From Geothrix limicola (GTDB lineage Bacteria > Acidobacteriota > Holophagae > Holophagales > Holophagaceae), in assembly GCF_030268085.1 (NCBI RefSeq), contig NZ_BSDE01000008.1, positions 109,709 through 173,708 of the forward strand: a stretch of DNA of 64,000 nt, given 5' to 3'. The notes under the pieces are model-generated. The model ran no database searches. It was not told the DNA's origin and saw only the letters and a list, made by a program, of their open reading frames with translations. Positions 42,333-52,023 of the stretch are shown here, piece by piece. How positions within the stretch are numbered: position 1 is the first letter of the stretch; each line of letters starts with the position of its first letter. The translations under genes and the position numbers were made by a program.

Positions 42333-44978
42333 TCAATCCCGCGTGTTTTTCGCAAGCCGCTTGAGGCTCGGACGGGGCGTTCCCCAGAAGGCCGGCCCGG
42401 CAGGGCGGATGGAACAGGTGCAAGCGCGGGTCCTCGGCCCCACCTGGTCGAGGGGAAGCGCCTTGAAGCCCAACCGGAAGGCCGGCGATCCCGGGCGCAG
42501 GGCGTAGTCATCCCCCTTGGCCATGCGGAACCGGGGGTCGGCCACCAGGGACGCCGCGTCCCGCCCCAGCCCCTGCCACTCGCTGAACCGCTCCGCCCCG
42601 GGCGAGGTGAAGACCGGGGGAACGCCCCCTGGGGGGAAGTAGAGGTTCCGATCCATCTGGAGGACCCCGGGCCCCAAGGTGCCCGTATCGAAGGCCACGG
42701 CCTCGGGGGAGGAGAAGGCGAGGATGTTCGCGTTCACCTTCAGGCCTGAAGACTGTCCCTGGTAGTTGGCGATGGTGCCCTGGGAGACCTGGCCGTCCAC
42801 GAACACGTTGTTCGTCACCCGGTTCTCCTTCCCGCCCTGCAGCATGACGCCGCCGTTCCAGGTGCGGCAGACCACGTTCCCGCTCACTTCGTAGCCGCTG
42901 GCGAAGGAATCCAGGTAGATGCCCCAGGACATGTAGATCGGCTCGCCGAAGATGGAGGAGAACCCGATGGTGTCGGCCACCAGGTTGTTGCGGATGGCGC
43001 TGCCGCTGCGGAAGGCCCGGTCGTGCTGGGTCACTTCGATGCCGCCCGAATCGTAGGTCTCCAGGTTCGTGTTCTGGATGCGGTTGAAGGCGATGACATT
43101 CTTCTCGCCCGGTTCCTTCAGGGAGATGCCGTAGCGGGACGTATCGTGGATGGCGTTGTGGGAGACGTCGTTGCCCGAGGCGCCGACGCCTTCGAGCACG
43201 ATCCCTCCCACGTGCTGGTAGGCCTCGCCGAGGTGGTGCAGGTGGTTGTCGGTGATCTGATTGTCGCGGCCACCCCGGATCAGCACCCCTCCGCCGCCCG
43301 CGTGGGCCACGTCGCAGCCCCGGACGGTGTTGCGCCGTCCCTGGTCCAGGCACACGGCATAGGCCCCGAGGTTGAGGAAGCGGCAGTCCTCCACCGCACA
43401 GGCCTCAGCGTTGGCGAAGAGGATCGCGCCGTCATCCCCCATGCCGTACCCCGCGCTCGCCCCGCCGCGGACCCAATCCGTATCGCGGAAGGTCAGACCC
43501 GAGAAGCGCAGGTGATGCACCGGCGTCTCCGCGGAGCGGCCCCCCTCCACCTGGATCAGCCGCGTCGTCATGGGGACGATGACCTCGCTCCGGGCCGAGA
43601 AGCTCGATCTCGGAAGGTAGGTCAGGCTGCGGGCCCGGGCGTCCAGGAACCACTCCCCGGGCGCATCCAGTTCCTCCTTCACGTTCTCGATGTAGTAGCG
43701 GTCCCCCGGATTGAGGGCGGAATGGGCCTCGGGACCTCCGAGCAGGAGCCGCCCCTCCGCGGGGTCGTAGCCCCGGATGGAGAGGATCTCGGAGAAGGCC
43801 CGCGAGTCGCCCGACTGGAAGACGTGCACCTCGGCATCGGGAGCCTCCAGCCAGGCCGGATGGACCTCGTCCCGGGCGCACCAGATCGCGTTCCTGGGCC
43901 CCGATCCGGCGCCGTTCACCGTGATCTGGCGGCCATGGGAACGGGCGAAGGCCCGCGCGGGCAGCACCACGCGATGCCCCTTCTCGGGCGCGGCCGTCAT
44001 CGTGCCCTGGGGCATCCAGGCCGCGTCATCGCAGAGCACCAGCGCGTCCAGGACGAGTCCGCCCCCCTTCTGGTTCTGCCATCTCAGCAGGTGCGTGCCC
44101 GCGGAAAGGCGGATGCGGGCCGCCTTGGCCCACCGCGCGGGGCTCCATCCCCCGGTGTCCGCGAGGTCACCGAGGGGGAAGGTCCGCTGCCCGTCCACCT
44201 GCACCCAAGTGCGACCATCCATGGCCGTCACGCCGTAGGGCGCATTGAGGGCCCCGTAGTGCAGCCACAGGAGGTAGTCGCCGTCCGCCGGCACCTGCAC
44301 GCGGTACTCCAGCCAGTCGCCCGGATGGTGGATGCCGCCCACGCTGACGCCGAAGCTGAGCTGGTCCGGGGCAGGCTTCACATACAGGAATGCCTTCCGC
44401 GGATCCGCCGCTTCGACGTTGGGATAGCGGGCCCGCACCTCCCGCCGCCCGTCGACGAAGAGGGACCGGAAGGCCCAGGGCCCCGCCCCGGTCTCGGGCA
44501 GGCTGAAGACGACGGGCGCGCCGGGCGATGAGGCCGGTGGAACCAGGCGGCGACCGCCGATGAATTCCGGATGTTCGCCCCGATAGGCCTCGTAGGAGAC
44601 CGGTCCTTGTGCCGTGCCCGAATCCTCCACCCCGAAGCTGAGGGGCCGCTCCAGGAAGTACTGGCCACCCCGGATCTGCACCGTGAGTGGCCCGGACGGA
44701 CCGGGCCCGGCCTTCAGCGCGCGGATGGCGTCGCGGGCCCGCGACACGGATGCGAAGGGACCATCCGTATGGTCGCGGTTCGGCGCGGGCAGCCGCCCAG
44801 TCCAGGCATCCGAGCCCTCCGTGGACACGTAGAACGTCGCGCCCGGTGCAGCCGCCCAGGCGTCAAGCGCAGCCACCGCCAGCAGGAGGACCAGGCACGT
44901 GAACCTTGCCAGGCTCGGCCATCCACCGGAAGGAAGGCCCCGAGCCGGGGTCCGATCTGATTCAAGGCGTTTGAACAT
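42333..44978 (-). CDS. Exported right-handed beta-helix protein (pectate-lyase-like fold)
   Basis: 881 residues from ATG 44978; a GTG at 45062 adds only AT-rich, non-coding-looking sequence. A signal peptide/anchor (FTCLVLLLAVAALDAWA) is followed by the start FYVSTEGSDAWTGR, typical of this group. A carbohydrate-binding-like insert (about 225-340) contains GDYLLWLHYGALNAPYG. Parallel beta-helix repeats follow (GLTFRDTDWV, GCDVAHAGGGGVLIRGG, NHLHHLGEAYQHVGGIV, NDVSHNAIHDTSRYG). It is likely a polysaccharide lyase or epimerase acting on the locus polymer. Catalytic residues cannot be assigned from sequence alone. Confidence 0.82.
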   Translation of the reverse strand: MFKRLESDRTPARGLPSGGWPSLARFTCLVLLLAVAALDAWAAAPGATFYVSTEGSDAWTGRLPAPNRDHTDGPFASVSRARDAIRALKAGPGPSGPLTVQIRGGQYFLERPLSFGVEDSGTAQGPVSYEAYRGEHPEFIGGRRLVPPASSPGAPVVFSLPETGAGPWAFRSLFVDGRREVRARYPNVEAADPRKAFLYVKPAPDQLSFGVSVGGIHHPGDWLEYRVQVPADGDYLLWLHYGALNAPYGVTAMDGRTWVQVDGQRTFPLGDLADTGGWSPARWAKAARIRLSAGTHLLRWQNQKGGGLVLDALVLCDDAAWMPQGTMTAAPEKGHRVVLPARAFARSHGRQITVNGAGSGPRNAIWCARDEVHPAWLEAPDAEVHVFQSGDSRAFSEILSIRGYDPAEGRLLLGGPEAHSALNPGDRYYIENVKEELDAPGEWFLDARARSLTYLPRSSFSARSEVIVPMTTRLIQVEGGRSAETPVHHLRFSGLTFRDTDWVRGGASAGYGMGDDGAILFANAEACAVEDCRFLNLGAYAVCLDQGRRNTVRGCDVAHAGGGGVLIRGGRDNQITDNHLHHLGEAYQHVGGIVLEGVGASGNDVSHNAIHDTSRYGISLKEPGEKNVIAFNRIQNTNLETYDSGGIEVTQHDRAFRSGSAIRNNLVADTIGFSSIFGEPIYMSWGIYLDSFASGYEVSGNVVCRTWNGGVMLQGGKENRVTNNVFVDGQVSQGTIANYQGQSSGLKVNANILAFSSPEAVAFDTGTLGPGVLQMDRNLYFPPGGVPPVFTSPGAERFSEWQGLGRDAASLVADPRFRMAKGDDYALRPGSPAFRLGFKALPLDQVGPRTRACTCSIRPAGPAFWGTPRPSLKRLAKNTRD

Positions 44979-45259
44979 TCCGGCGCTTCTCCGATCGGGC
45001 TGGCGTGTTTTTCCTGACCATTCTATGTAAGATAATGGCTTGAATGACACCTTTATGGACACCTAGACCAAGCTTTCCAGCGGCCGCACGAAGGCCTCCG
45101 GCGAGGGAGAAGCAGGCCCCGTTGCCACGCCGTTGCCCTTCGGCTTGGCCCCGAACACCGAAACAGGGATAGCCTGCGATGGAGCCAACCATCGCCATTG
45201 ATTCGACACACGCGGTTTCCAGGTGCGCCCCCGGCGCCCAAGGATGGAGGGAACGCTTC

Positions 45260-46555
45260 ATGCTCACAGCGCGGATACGGAACTGGGGCTTCTGGGCCTT
45301 CGATTTCGCCCAGGGCTCGCCCATCCGGAAACACTGCGAGGACATCGAGACCCAGCTGATCTCCGGAACCAAGTCTGCCGAGCGCCTGGAAGCCCTGCTG
45401 CATCACGCCGTGGACACCACGGCCTTCTATGCCAAGTACCGGGGATTCTCCTCCCTGCAGGATTTCCCTGTCATCCACAAGGCCGCCATCAAGCCTCAGT
45501 ACGAAGCCTTCCGCTCGTCGGCCTACCAGAACGCCCGCCTGCGGACCATGCGCACGAGCGGCTCGACGGGCACCCCCTTTGCCGTGGTGCAGAACCAGGA
45601 CAAGCGCCGGCGCGTGCTGGCCGAGATGATCTACTTCGGAGGCAAGGCGGGCTACCAGGTCGGAGACCGCTACATCTTCACGCGCTGCTGGACGGCGAAC
45701 AATCGGAAGCCCCTGCATGTCGCCCTGAGCGAAAACGCGGTCATGTTCGACATCTCGTCCCTGGACAAAGGCCATGTCGCGGCCCTCGAAACCCTCCTGC
45801 GCACCGATTCCGGGATTCGCTGCATGCTGGGCTTCCCTTCGACGTTCGTGCGGCTCCTGCAGCAGCTCGATCAAAGCGGGGCGCCTTCCGAGGACTTCCA
45901 CCTGCGCTCCATCATCAGCATCGCCGAGGCCCTCCCCAGGGAGGTGCGACTGGCCCTGAAGTCGCGCTTCAATTGCCCCGTGGTCGCGCGGTATTCCAAT
46001 CAGGAGAACGGCGTCCTCGCGCAGCAGTGTCCCAACGGGGACGAATTCCACCTCAACACGGCGAGCTACGTCTTCGAGTTCCTCAAGCTGGAGGAGGACA
46101 CGCCCGCCGGCCCCGGGGAGCGTGCGCGCGTGGTGCTCACGGACCTCTTCAACCACGCCATGCCCCTGATCCGCTACGACACCGGCGATATCGTGATCCG
46201 GCAGAACCACGCCACCTGCGGATGGGCCACGGAAACCCTGCAGGATGTCGAGGGCCGCCGTCTGGATTTCATCTACGACACGGAGGACCGTCCCATCTCG
46301 CCCTTCGCCGTCTGCACCCTCTTCTGGCCCTTCACGGAGCTGAAGCAATACCAGTTCGTGCAGGAGGCCAAGGGGCGGTACGAAATCGTCCTGAACGGAG
46401 CCAACCTGCACTACAAGGACGACGAATTCATCCGGCTCGCCAAGGATCTCGTCGGGGCGGATGCGGTGGTTTCCGTCACGCACGTCGACCAGATCCCCCT
46501 CCTCTCCTCCGGCAAGTACCGACAGGTCGCCAGCCACTACAGGCCTTCCGCATGA
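45260..46555 (+). CDS. PaaK/CapK-like adenylate-forming enzyme
   Basis: 431 residues. The adenylation loop RTSGSTGTPFAVV is clear. Further PaaK-like pieces are RYSNQENGVLAQQ, PLIRYDTGDIV and the C-terminal LLSSGKYRQV. CapK-type relatives are common in capsule loci and are thought to activate an acid as acyl-AMP, but their substrates are mostly unknown. I start at ATG 45260 (GGAGG ten bases ahead); ATG 45179 would add 27 atypical residues. The 281 bases before it are shared with the divergent beta-helix gene and include an AT-rich stretch near 45020-45060. Confidence 0.8.
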   Translation: MLTARIRNWGFWAFDFAQGSPIRKHCEDIETQLISGTKSAERLEALLHHAVDTTAFYAKYRGFSSLQDFPVIHKAAIKPQYEAFRSSAYQNARLRTMRTSGSTGTPFAVVQNQDKRRRVLAEMIYFGGKAGYQVGDRYIFTRCWTANNRKPLHVALSENAVMFDISSLDKGHVAALETLLRTDSGIRCMLGFPSTFVRLLQQLDQSGAPSEDFHLRSIISIAEALPREVRLALKSRFNCPVVARYSNQENGVLAQQCPNGDEFHLNTASYVFEFLKLEEDTPAGPGERARVVLTDLFNHAMPLIRYDTGDIVIRQNHATCGWATETLQDVEGRRLDFIYDTEDRPISPFAVCTLFWPFTELKQYQFVQEAKGRYEIVLNGANLHYKDDEFIRLAKDLVGADAVVSVTHVDQIPLLSSGKYRQVASHYRPSA

Positions 46556-46625
46556 ACCAGCCCCCTCCGCCCCTCCATCCGGCCGGGCCCCAGCCATGGG
46601 CCTCGCCAGAAGACGGCGTCTCGCC

Positions 46626-47864
46626 ATGAACATCCTCTACCTCACCCTCGGTTTCCCCCTGCCCACCAAGCCGAGCGCGCCTTCCGACATCATGCAGCTC
46701 ATGGAGACCTTCTGCCTCCAGGGGCACCAGGTGGACATCATCGCCGTCGACGAGCGGAAGAACCAGCGCCCCACGCGGCTCGTGCAGGAAGGCCCCTTCC
46801 AGGTGCTGCGGGTCCGCACGGGCAACATCTACGATGTCGGCCCCTACGAGAAGGGCATCAGCCTCACGGCCCTACCCTGGCAGTACCTCCGCGCGATGGC
46901 GGAGCATCTTCCCGAGCGCCGCTATGACCTCGTGCTGTACGTGGCGCCGCCCGTCACGTTCTCCCGTGTCATCCGCGGGCTGAGGCGCCGCCAGCCCTGG
47001 GCGAAGACCTACCTCATCCTGAAGGACATCTTCCCCCAGAACGCGCGGGATCTCGGGATGATCCGGAATCCGATGCTCTACGCCTACTTCCGGCGGCAGG
47101 AGCGGCAGCTCTACGCGGTCTCCGATGTCATCGGATGCATGTCGCAGGGAAACGTGGACTACCTGCTGCGGCACAACCCCGACCTGCCCGCGGGCAAGGT
47201 CGAGGTGCTGCCCAACACCCGCACCCCAGGCCCGGACCTGGGACTCACCCCGCCGGGCCCGCTCCGCCGCCAGTACGGCATCCCGGAAGCGGCCACCGTC
47301 GTCCTCTACGGAGGCAACCTCGGAGTGCCCCAGGGCCTGGGCTTCCTGCTGGAGGTCTTCGAAGCCAACCGGGACCGCACCGACCTGCACTTCCTCCTCG
47401 TGGGACGGGGCACGGAGCGCAAGCGGCTGGCCCACGCCATCGAAACCAAGCGGCTCAGGAACGTCACCCACATCTCCCACCTGCCGCGGCCCGAATACGA
47501 AGCCCTGGCGCGGGAATGCGACATCGGCCTCGTCTGCCTGGACCCCCGCTTCACCATCCCCAATTTCCCTTCCCGCGTGCTCTCGTACTTCGAGATCCGC
47601 ATGCCCGTCATCGCCGCCCTCGATCGCGCCACGGATTTCGGGGGCATGCTCGATGAGGCCGAGGCTGGCCTCTGGTGCCACGCCGGCGACCTGCCCGCCT
47701 TCCAGCAGCACCTGGACCGGCTGGTCTCGGATCCGCAGCTGCGCGCCCGCATGGGCGCCTCGGGGCGCAGGTACCTCGAAACGCATTTCACCTCGAACCA
47801 GGCTTACGGAATCATCTCCAAGCACGTCACCCCTGAACTGGAGGCAGCATGTCCAGCCACCTAG
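46626..47864 (+). CDS. Glycosyltransferase family 4, WbuB-like (candidate FucNAc transferase)
   Basis: 412 residues with MNILYLTLGFPLPTKPS at the start, LILKDIFPQNARDLGMI (WbuB-like acceptor-side motif), VVLYGGNLGVPQGLGFLLEV and a late EAGLWCHAGD donor segment. WbuB-type enzymes transfer L-FucNAc in other O-antigens, and this gene directly precedes and overlaps capE, so FucNAc is a likely donor. The ribosome site is weak. Confidence 0.83.
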   Translation: MNILYLTLGFPLPTKPSAPSDIMQLMETFCLQGHQVDIIAVDERKNQRPTRLVQEGPFQVLRVRTGNIYDVGPYEKGISLTALPWQYLRAMAEHLPERRYDLVLYVAPPVTFSRVIRGLRRRQPWAKTYLILKDIFPQNARDLGMIRNPMLYAYFRRQERQLYAVSDVIGCMSQGNVDYLLRHNPDLPAGKVEVLPNTRTPGPDLGLTPPGPLRRQYGIPEAATVVLYGGNLGVPQGLGFLLEVFEANRDRTDLHFLLVGRGTERKRLAHAIETKRLRNVTHISHLPRPEYEALARECDIGLVCLDPRFTIPNFPSRVLSYFEIRMPVIAALDRATDFGGMLDEAEAGLWCHAGDLPAFQQHLDRLVSDPQLRARMGASGRRYLETHFTSNQAYGIISKHVTPELEAACPAT

Positions 47865-48901
47865 ACCTGAAGAACGAAACCCTGCTCATCACGGGCGGGA
47901 CGGGATCCTTCGGCAACGTCGTGCTGCGGAAGTACCTCAGCACGGATATCGGCGAGATCCGCATCTTCAGCCGCGACGAGAAGAAGCAGGACGACATGCG
48001 GCATCACTACAAGGACGACCGCATCAAGTACTACATCGGCGATATCCGCGACCCGGGCAGCGTGTTGTCCGCGCTGCGGGGCGTCGACTACATCTTCCAC
48101 GCCGCCGCGCTCAAGCAGGTGCCTTCCTGCGAGTTCTATCCCATGGAGGCCGTGAGGACCAATGTCCTCGGCACCTCCAACCTGCTGCAGGCGGCCATCC
48201 AGGCCCAGGTGAAGCGCGTCGTCTGCCTCAGCACCGACAAGGCCGTCTATCCCATCAACGCCATGGGCATCTCCAAGGCGATGATGGAAAAGGTGGCCAT
48301 CGCCGAATCCCGCAACCTCGGGCCCAAGGGACCGGTGATCTGCGTGACCCGCTACGGCAACGTCATGGCTTCGCGAGGTTCGGTCATCCCCCTCTTCCTC
48401 GATCAGATCCGCGAAGGCAAACCCATGACCGTCACCGATCCGGCCATGACGCGCTTCCTCATGCACCTGGACACCGCCGTCGAGCTGGTGGAATTCGCCT
48501 TCTCGCACGGCCACAACGGCGACACCTTCGTGCGGAAGTCCCCGGCCTCGACCATCCTGGACCTGGCCCAGGCCGTGAAGGAACTGCTCCAGGCGGACAA
48601 CGAGATCCAGGTCATCGGCACCCGGCACGGCGAAAAGCGCTATGAAAGCCTGCTCTCGCGGGAGGAGCGTGTGCGCTCCGAGGACCTGGGCGACTACTTC
48701 CGCGTGCCCGCCGATTCCCGCGACCTCAACTATTCCAAATACTTCTCCGTGGGCGATCTCGAAGTCTCCCAGAGCGATGAGTATCATTCACACAATGCCC
48801 AGCGGCTCGACCTGTCCGAGGTGAAGGAACTGCTCCTGACCCTCAGCTGCGTCCAAGAGGCCATGACCGAGCGGGGCATCAAGTCGGAGTTCGTTCGATG
48901 A
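47849..48901 (+). CDS. capE: CapE/FnlA-type UDP-GlcNAc 4,6-dehydratase/5-epimerase
   Basis: 350-residue extended SDR with the NAD motif LITGGTGSFGN (residues 13-23) and CapE-like active-site region LSTDKAVYPINAMGISKAMM, in which Met/Lys replace the usual Tyr/Lys pair. Substrate-side motifs RYGNVMASRGSVIPLF and GTRHGEKRYESL are typical. It makes the first intermediate toward UDP-L-FucNAc. Its stop overlaps the capG start (ATGA). Confidence 0.92.
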   Translation: MSSHLDLKNETLLITGGTGSFGNVVLRKYLSTDIGEIRIFSRDEKKQDDMRHHYKDDRIKYYIGDIRDPGSVLSALRGVDYIFHAAALKQVPSCEFYPMEAVRTNVLGTSNLLQAAIQAQVKRVVCLSTDKAVYPINAMGISKAMMEKVAIAESRNLGPKGPVICVTRYGNVMASRGSVIPLFLDQIREGKPMTVTDPAMTRFLMHLDTAVELVEFAFSHGHNGDTFVRKSPASTILDLAQAVKELLQADNEIQVIGTRHGEKRYESLLSREERVRSEDLGDYFRVPADSRDLNYSKYFSVGDLEVSQSDEYHSHNAQRLDLSEVKELLLTLSCVQEAMTERGIKSEFVR

Positions 48902-50028
48902 AAAAGCTTCGCGTACTGACCGTGGTGGGGACCCGGCCGGAGATCATCCGGTTGTCGCGGGTGCTCGCCCGGCTTGAGGAGACGACGGAGCACATCCTCG
49001 TGCACACGGGCCAGAACTACGACTACGAGCTGAACCAGGTCTTCTTCGAGAACCTGGGCATCCGCAAGCCCGACCACTTCCTCGACGCGGTGGGTGATTC
49101 ACTCGCCGAAACCATCGGCAACATCATCGCCAAGGTCGACAAGGTGCTCGACGAGCGCAGGCCCGACGCCCTGCTGGTGCTGGGCGACACCAACAGCTGC
49201 CTGTCCGTCATCCCTGCCAAACGGCGCAAGATCCCGATCTTCCACATGGAGGCGGGGAACCGCTGCTTCGACCAGCGCGTACCCGAGGAATCCAACCGCA
49301 AGGTGGTGGACCACCTGGCCGACATCAACCTGCCCTACAGCGGCCACGCCCGCGAGAACCTGCTGCGCGAGGGCCTTCCGACGGACCGCATCGTCAAGAC
49401 CGGCAGTCCCATGTACGAGGTGCTCCACAGCTACCGGGAGGGCATCCAGGGCTCGGGCATCCTCGAGCGGCTCAACTTGGCCCCGCAGGACTACTACCTC
49501 GTCAGCTGCCACCGGGAGGAGAACGTCGATTCGGACGTCAACCTGCCCAAGTTCGTCGACCTGCTGAACCATCTCGCGGCAGTCCACGGCAAGCGCGTCA
49601 TCGTCTCCACCCACCCGCGCACGCGCAAACGGCTTGAATCCGGCGGCTTCACCACGGATCCCCGGGTGGAGCTGATCAAGCCCTTCGGCTATTTCGACTA
49701 CGTGAAGCTGCAGGAGAACGCCCTCGTCGTCCTCTCAGACAGCGGCACCATCACCGAGGAATCCTCCATCCTGGACTTCCCCGCCCTCAACATCCGCGAA
49801 GCCCACGAACGTCCCGAGGGCATGGAGGAGGGCGCCGTGATCATGACGGGCATGGAGATCGAGCGCGTGGAGCAGGCCATCCAGGTGCTGCATTCGGCGC
49901 CGGTGCACGCCAAGCGGCGCACACGTCTCGTGAAGGACTACGATGCGCCACAGGTTTCCGAAACCGTCGTCCGCGCCATCCACAGCTACGTGGACTACGT
50001 GAACCGCTTCGTCTGGCGCAAGGCCTGA
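48898..50028 (+). CDS. capG: CapG/FnlC-type UDP-N-acetylhexosamine 2-epimerase
   Basis: 376-residue member of the WecB/MnaA fold: VVGTRPEIIRLSRVL, VHTGQNYDYELNQVF, VLGDTNSCLSV, HMEAGNRCFDQRVPEE, SCHREENVD and LSDSGTITEESS. The gene couples to capE, and capF is in the same locus, so the C2 epimerisation giving UDP-L-FucNAc is more likely than ManNAc formation. A long inverted repeat follows the stop. Confidence 0.92.
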   Translation: MKKLRVLTVVGTRPEIIRLSRVLARLEETTEHILVHTGQNYDYELNQVFFENLGIRKPDHFLDAVGDSLAETIGNIIAKVDKVLDERRPDALLVLGDTNSCLSVIPAKRRKIPIFHMEAGNRCFDQRVPEESNRKVVDHLADINLPYSGHARENLLREGLPTDRIVKTGSPMYEVLHSYREGIQGSGILERLNLAPQDYYLVSCHREENVDSDVNLPKFVDLLNHLAAVHGKRVIVSTHPRTRKRLESGGFTTDPRVELIKPFGYFDYVKLQENALVVLSDSGTITEESSILDFPALNIREAHERPEGMEEGAVIMTGMEIERVEQAIQVLHSAPVHAKRRTRLVKDYDAPQVSETVVRAIHSYVDYVNRFVWRKA

Positions 50029-50041
50029 CGCCAGTACAGAG

Positions 50042-50142
50042 ATTCACCACGGAGGCACGGAGGACACAGAGAAAACACGGAGAAAAACAGATTTTTCTTC
50101 TCTCCGTGCCCGCTCCGTGATCTCCGTGTCTCCGTGGTGGAT
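50042..50142. repeat. Long imperfect inverted repeat of CACGGAG units
   Basis: About 100 bases folding into one hairpin: the left arm begins ATTCACCACGGAGGCACGGA and the right arm ends TCTCCGTGTCTCCGTGGTGG. The CACGGAG heptamer recurs at short intervals on each arm, separated by AT-rich centre (AAAACAGATTTTTC). It lies between convergent genes and may end both transcripts. Elements of this kind are known as dispersed intergenic palindromes in several phyla; translated they give PCLRGES-like artefact peptides. Confidence 0.85.
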
Positions 50143-50151
50143 CTTTTCCTT

Positions 50152-50769
50152 TCAGGCCTCGGCCCCGCCCCGGATGCGGGTGGCCGGGTAGAGGCCCAGG
50201 GTGGCCAGGATGACGAGGAAGTCCGAAGCCACGGAGGCCTGGGCCGCGTAGGCGAGGTTGATGCGCAGCTTGTCGGGCATGATGACGTCCACATAGGCCG
50301 CATCGGGATCCGCCGCCTCGGCCAGCAGCTCGCTTTCGTTCCGGTACTTGATCGAGGCCAGGTCCGTGATGCCGGGGCGCAGGGCGAGGATGGCGCGCTG
50401 AGGGTCCGTGTAGAGCTCCACGTAGCGGGGCACCTCGGGACGCGGCCCGACGAAGCTCATCTCCCCCACAAGGACGTTCAGCAGTTGGGGGATCTCGTCG
50501 AGCTTGGTGCTCCGCAGGCGCCGCCCGATCCGGGTGATCCGCGGATCCTGCCCCACGGTGATGGCACGCCCCTGCCGTTCGGCGTCCAGGACCATCGTCC
50601 GGAACTTCCAGATGCGGAAGGGAAGCCCCCCGCGGCCGATGCGGATCTGGCGGAAGAAGACGGGCCCGCCGTCCTCCAGCTTCACGGCCAGGGCCACCAG
50701 GGCCAGCAGCGGAAAGAGCACCGCCAGCCCCAGCACCGACCAGAAGAGATCGAAGGCCCGCTTCGCCAT
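50152..50769 (-). CDS. Initiating phosphoglycosyl transferase (PglC/WcaJ C-terminal type)
   Basis: 205 residues, the minimal monotopic form as in PglC. A re-entrant N-terminal helix (LFWSVLGLAVLFPLLALVAL) is followed by KFRTM, the catalytic D91-E92 pair (TKLDEIPQLLNV) and GEMSFVGPRPE. It transfers a sugar-1-phosphate to undecaprenyl phosphate, starting the repeat unit. The next gene upstream (aminotransferase) is two bases away, so the first sugar may be an amino sugar such as a bacillosamine type; this is inference. Confidence 0.92.
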   Translation of the reverse strand: MAKRAFDLFWSVLGLAVLFPLLALVALAVKLEDGGPVFFRQIRIGRGGLPFRIWKFRTMVLDAERQGRAITVGQDPRITRIGRRLRSTKLDEIPQLLNVLVGEMSFVGPRPEVPRYVELYTDPQRAILALRPGITDLASIKYRNESELLAEAADPDAAYVDVIMPDKLRINLAYAAQASVASDFLVILATLGLYPATRIRGGAEA

Positions 50770-50771
50770 GA

Positions 50772-51929
50772 CTAGGCCAGGTTCGACTGCACGAGTTCGC
50801 GCACGGCCTGGATCACGTCATCCACATCCGCATCGGTGAGTTCCGCGTGCAGGGGCAGGCTCAGCATGCGCTCGTAGGCATCGGCGGCCACGGGGCAATC
50901 CGCGGGCTTGTAGCCGTACTTGTCCCGGTAGAAGGGGTGCATGTGCACGGGCAGATAGTGGACCGAGGTGCCGATGTTGCGTTCCTTCAGGCCATCGATG
51001 AAGGCGTTGCGGTCGATCCGCAGCGCGCCGGCCCTGAGGCGGAGGACGTACAGATGCCAGCTCGAGTGGGCCCAGTCGCGCTCCACCGGAAGTTCCAGAG
51101 CCGCAAGATCCTTGAAGCCGGCCTCGTAGCGGGCCACCACTTCGCGGCGACGCTTCTGGAAGCGCTCGAGGCGCTTGAGCTGCACGAGGCCGATGGCCGC
51201 CTGCATGTCGGTCATGTTGTATTTGAAGCCGGGCAGTACCACCTCGTAGTACCAGGATCCCGAACGGTCGAAGCGCTTCCAGGCATCTCGGTTCATGCCG
51301 TGATGCCCGATGATGCGGGACTTCTCGACGAGGGCCGGCTCACCCGTGAGGCAGCCCCCCTCCACCGTCGTGAGGTTTTTGGTGGCGTAGAAACTGAAGG
51401 CGGCGAGGTTCTTCCGCGATCCCACGAGCTGCCCCTTGTAGCGGGTCGAGATGGCGTGGGCGGCATCTTCGAGAATGGCGATCCCGTGGCGTTCCGCGAG
51501 GGCGTCCAGCTCGTCCATCTGGACGGGGTGGCCCGCATAGTGCACGGGCAGGATCACCTTCGTGCGCGGCGTGATCGCGGCTGCCACGGCCTCGGGCGAG
51601 ATGGTGAGGGTGTCGGGGCACACGTCCACGAGGACCGGCTTGGCGCCCACATGCTCAACGACGTTGGCGGTGGCGCAGAAGGTCATGGCGGGCACGATCA
51701 CCTCGTCGCCGGGCCCGACGCCCAGGGCCACGAGTGCCACGTGCAGGCCCGCGGTGCAGGAGTTCAGGGCCACCACGCTGGGCGCCTGCAGGTAGTCCTG
51801 CAGGGCCGCCTCGAAGGCCTTGGTCTTGGGGCCCGTGGTCACCCACGGGGTGCGGAGGGTGTCCATCACCTCCGAACGTTCCTCGTCGCCGATGCTCGGC
51901 GGATTGTAGGAAAGGAATTCCTTCCTCAT
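50772..51929 (-). CDS. DegT/DnrJ/EryC1-family sugar aminotransferase
   Basis: PLP enzyme of 385 residues with the PLP lysine K184 in SFYATKNLTTVEGG, DAAHA upstream and GFKYNMTDMQAAIG later. It aminates a 4-keto (or 3-keto) nucleotide sugar. ATG 51929 gives the normal family start (RKEFLSYNPPSIGDEE). It stands between an acetyltransferase fusion and the initiating transferase, so its product may be N-acetylated and used as the first sugar. Confidence 0.9.
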   Translation of the reverse strand: MRKEFLSYNPPSIGDEERSEVMDTLRTPWVTTGPKTKAFEAALQDYLQAPSVVALNSCTAGLHVALVALGVGPGDEVIVPAMTFCATANVVEHVGAKPVLVDVCPDTLTISPEAVAAAITPRTKVILPVHYAGHPVQMDELDALAERHGIAILEDAAHAISTRYKGQLVGSRKNLAAFSFYATKNLTTVEGGCLTGEPALVEKSRIIGHHGMNRDAWKRFDRSGSWYYEVVLPGFKYNMTDMQAAIGLVQLKRLERFQKRRREVVARYEAGFKDLAALELPVERDWAHSSWHLYVLRLRAGALRIDRNAFIDGLKERNIGTSVHYLPVHMHPFYRDKYGYKPADCPVAADAYERMLSLPLHAELTDADVDDVIQAVRELVQSNLA

Positions 51930-52023
51930 GGTCGATGTCTCCAAAACGGGGCCCAGGGTCATCGGGCGGTGGATTCAGGTGAAGGGTGGAGGAACAACCG
52001 ACGGGCGAGGTCGGCGCGGCGCA

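Noticed and set aside
49995..50303. Possible small protein over the CACGGAG palindrome
   Set aside because: The translation (PPCLRGES type) is the usual by-product of this repeat family and overlaps the sugar transferase gene.
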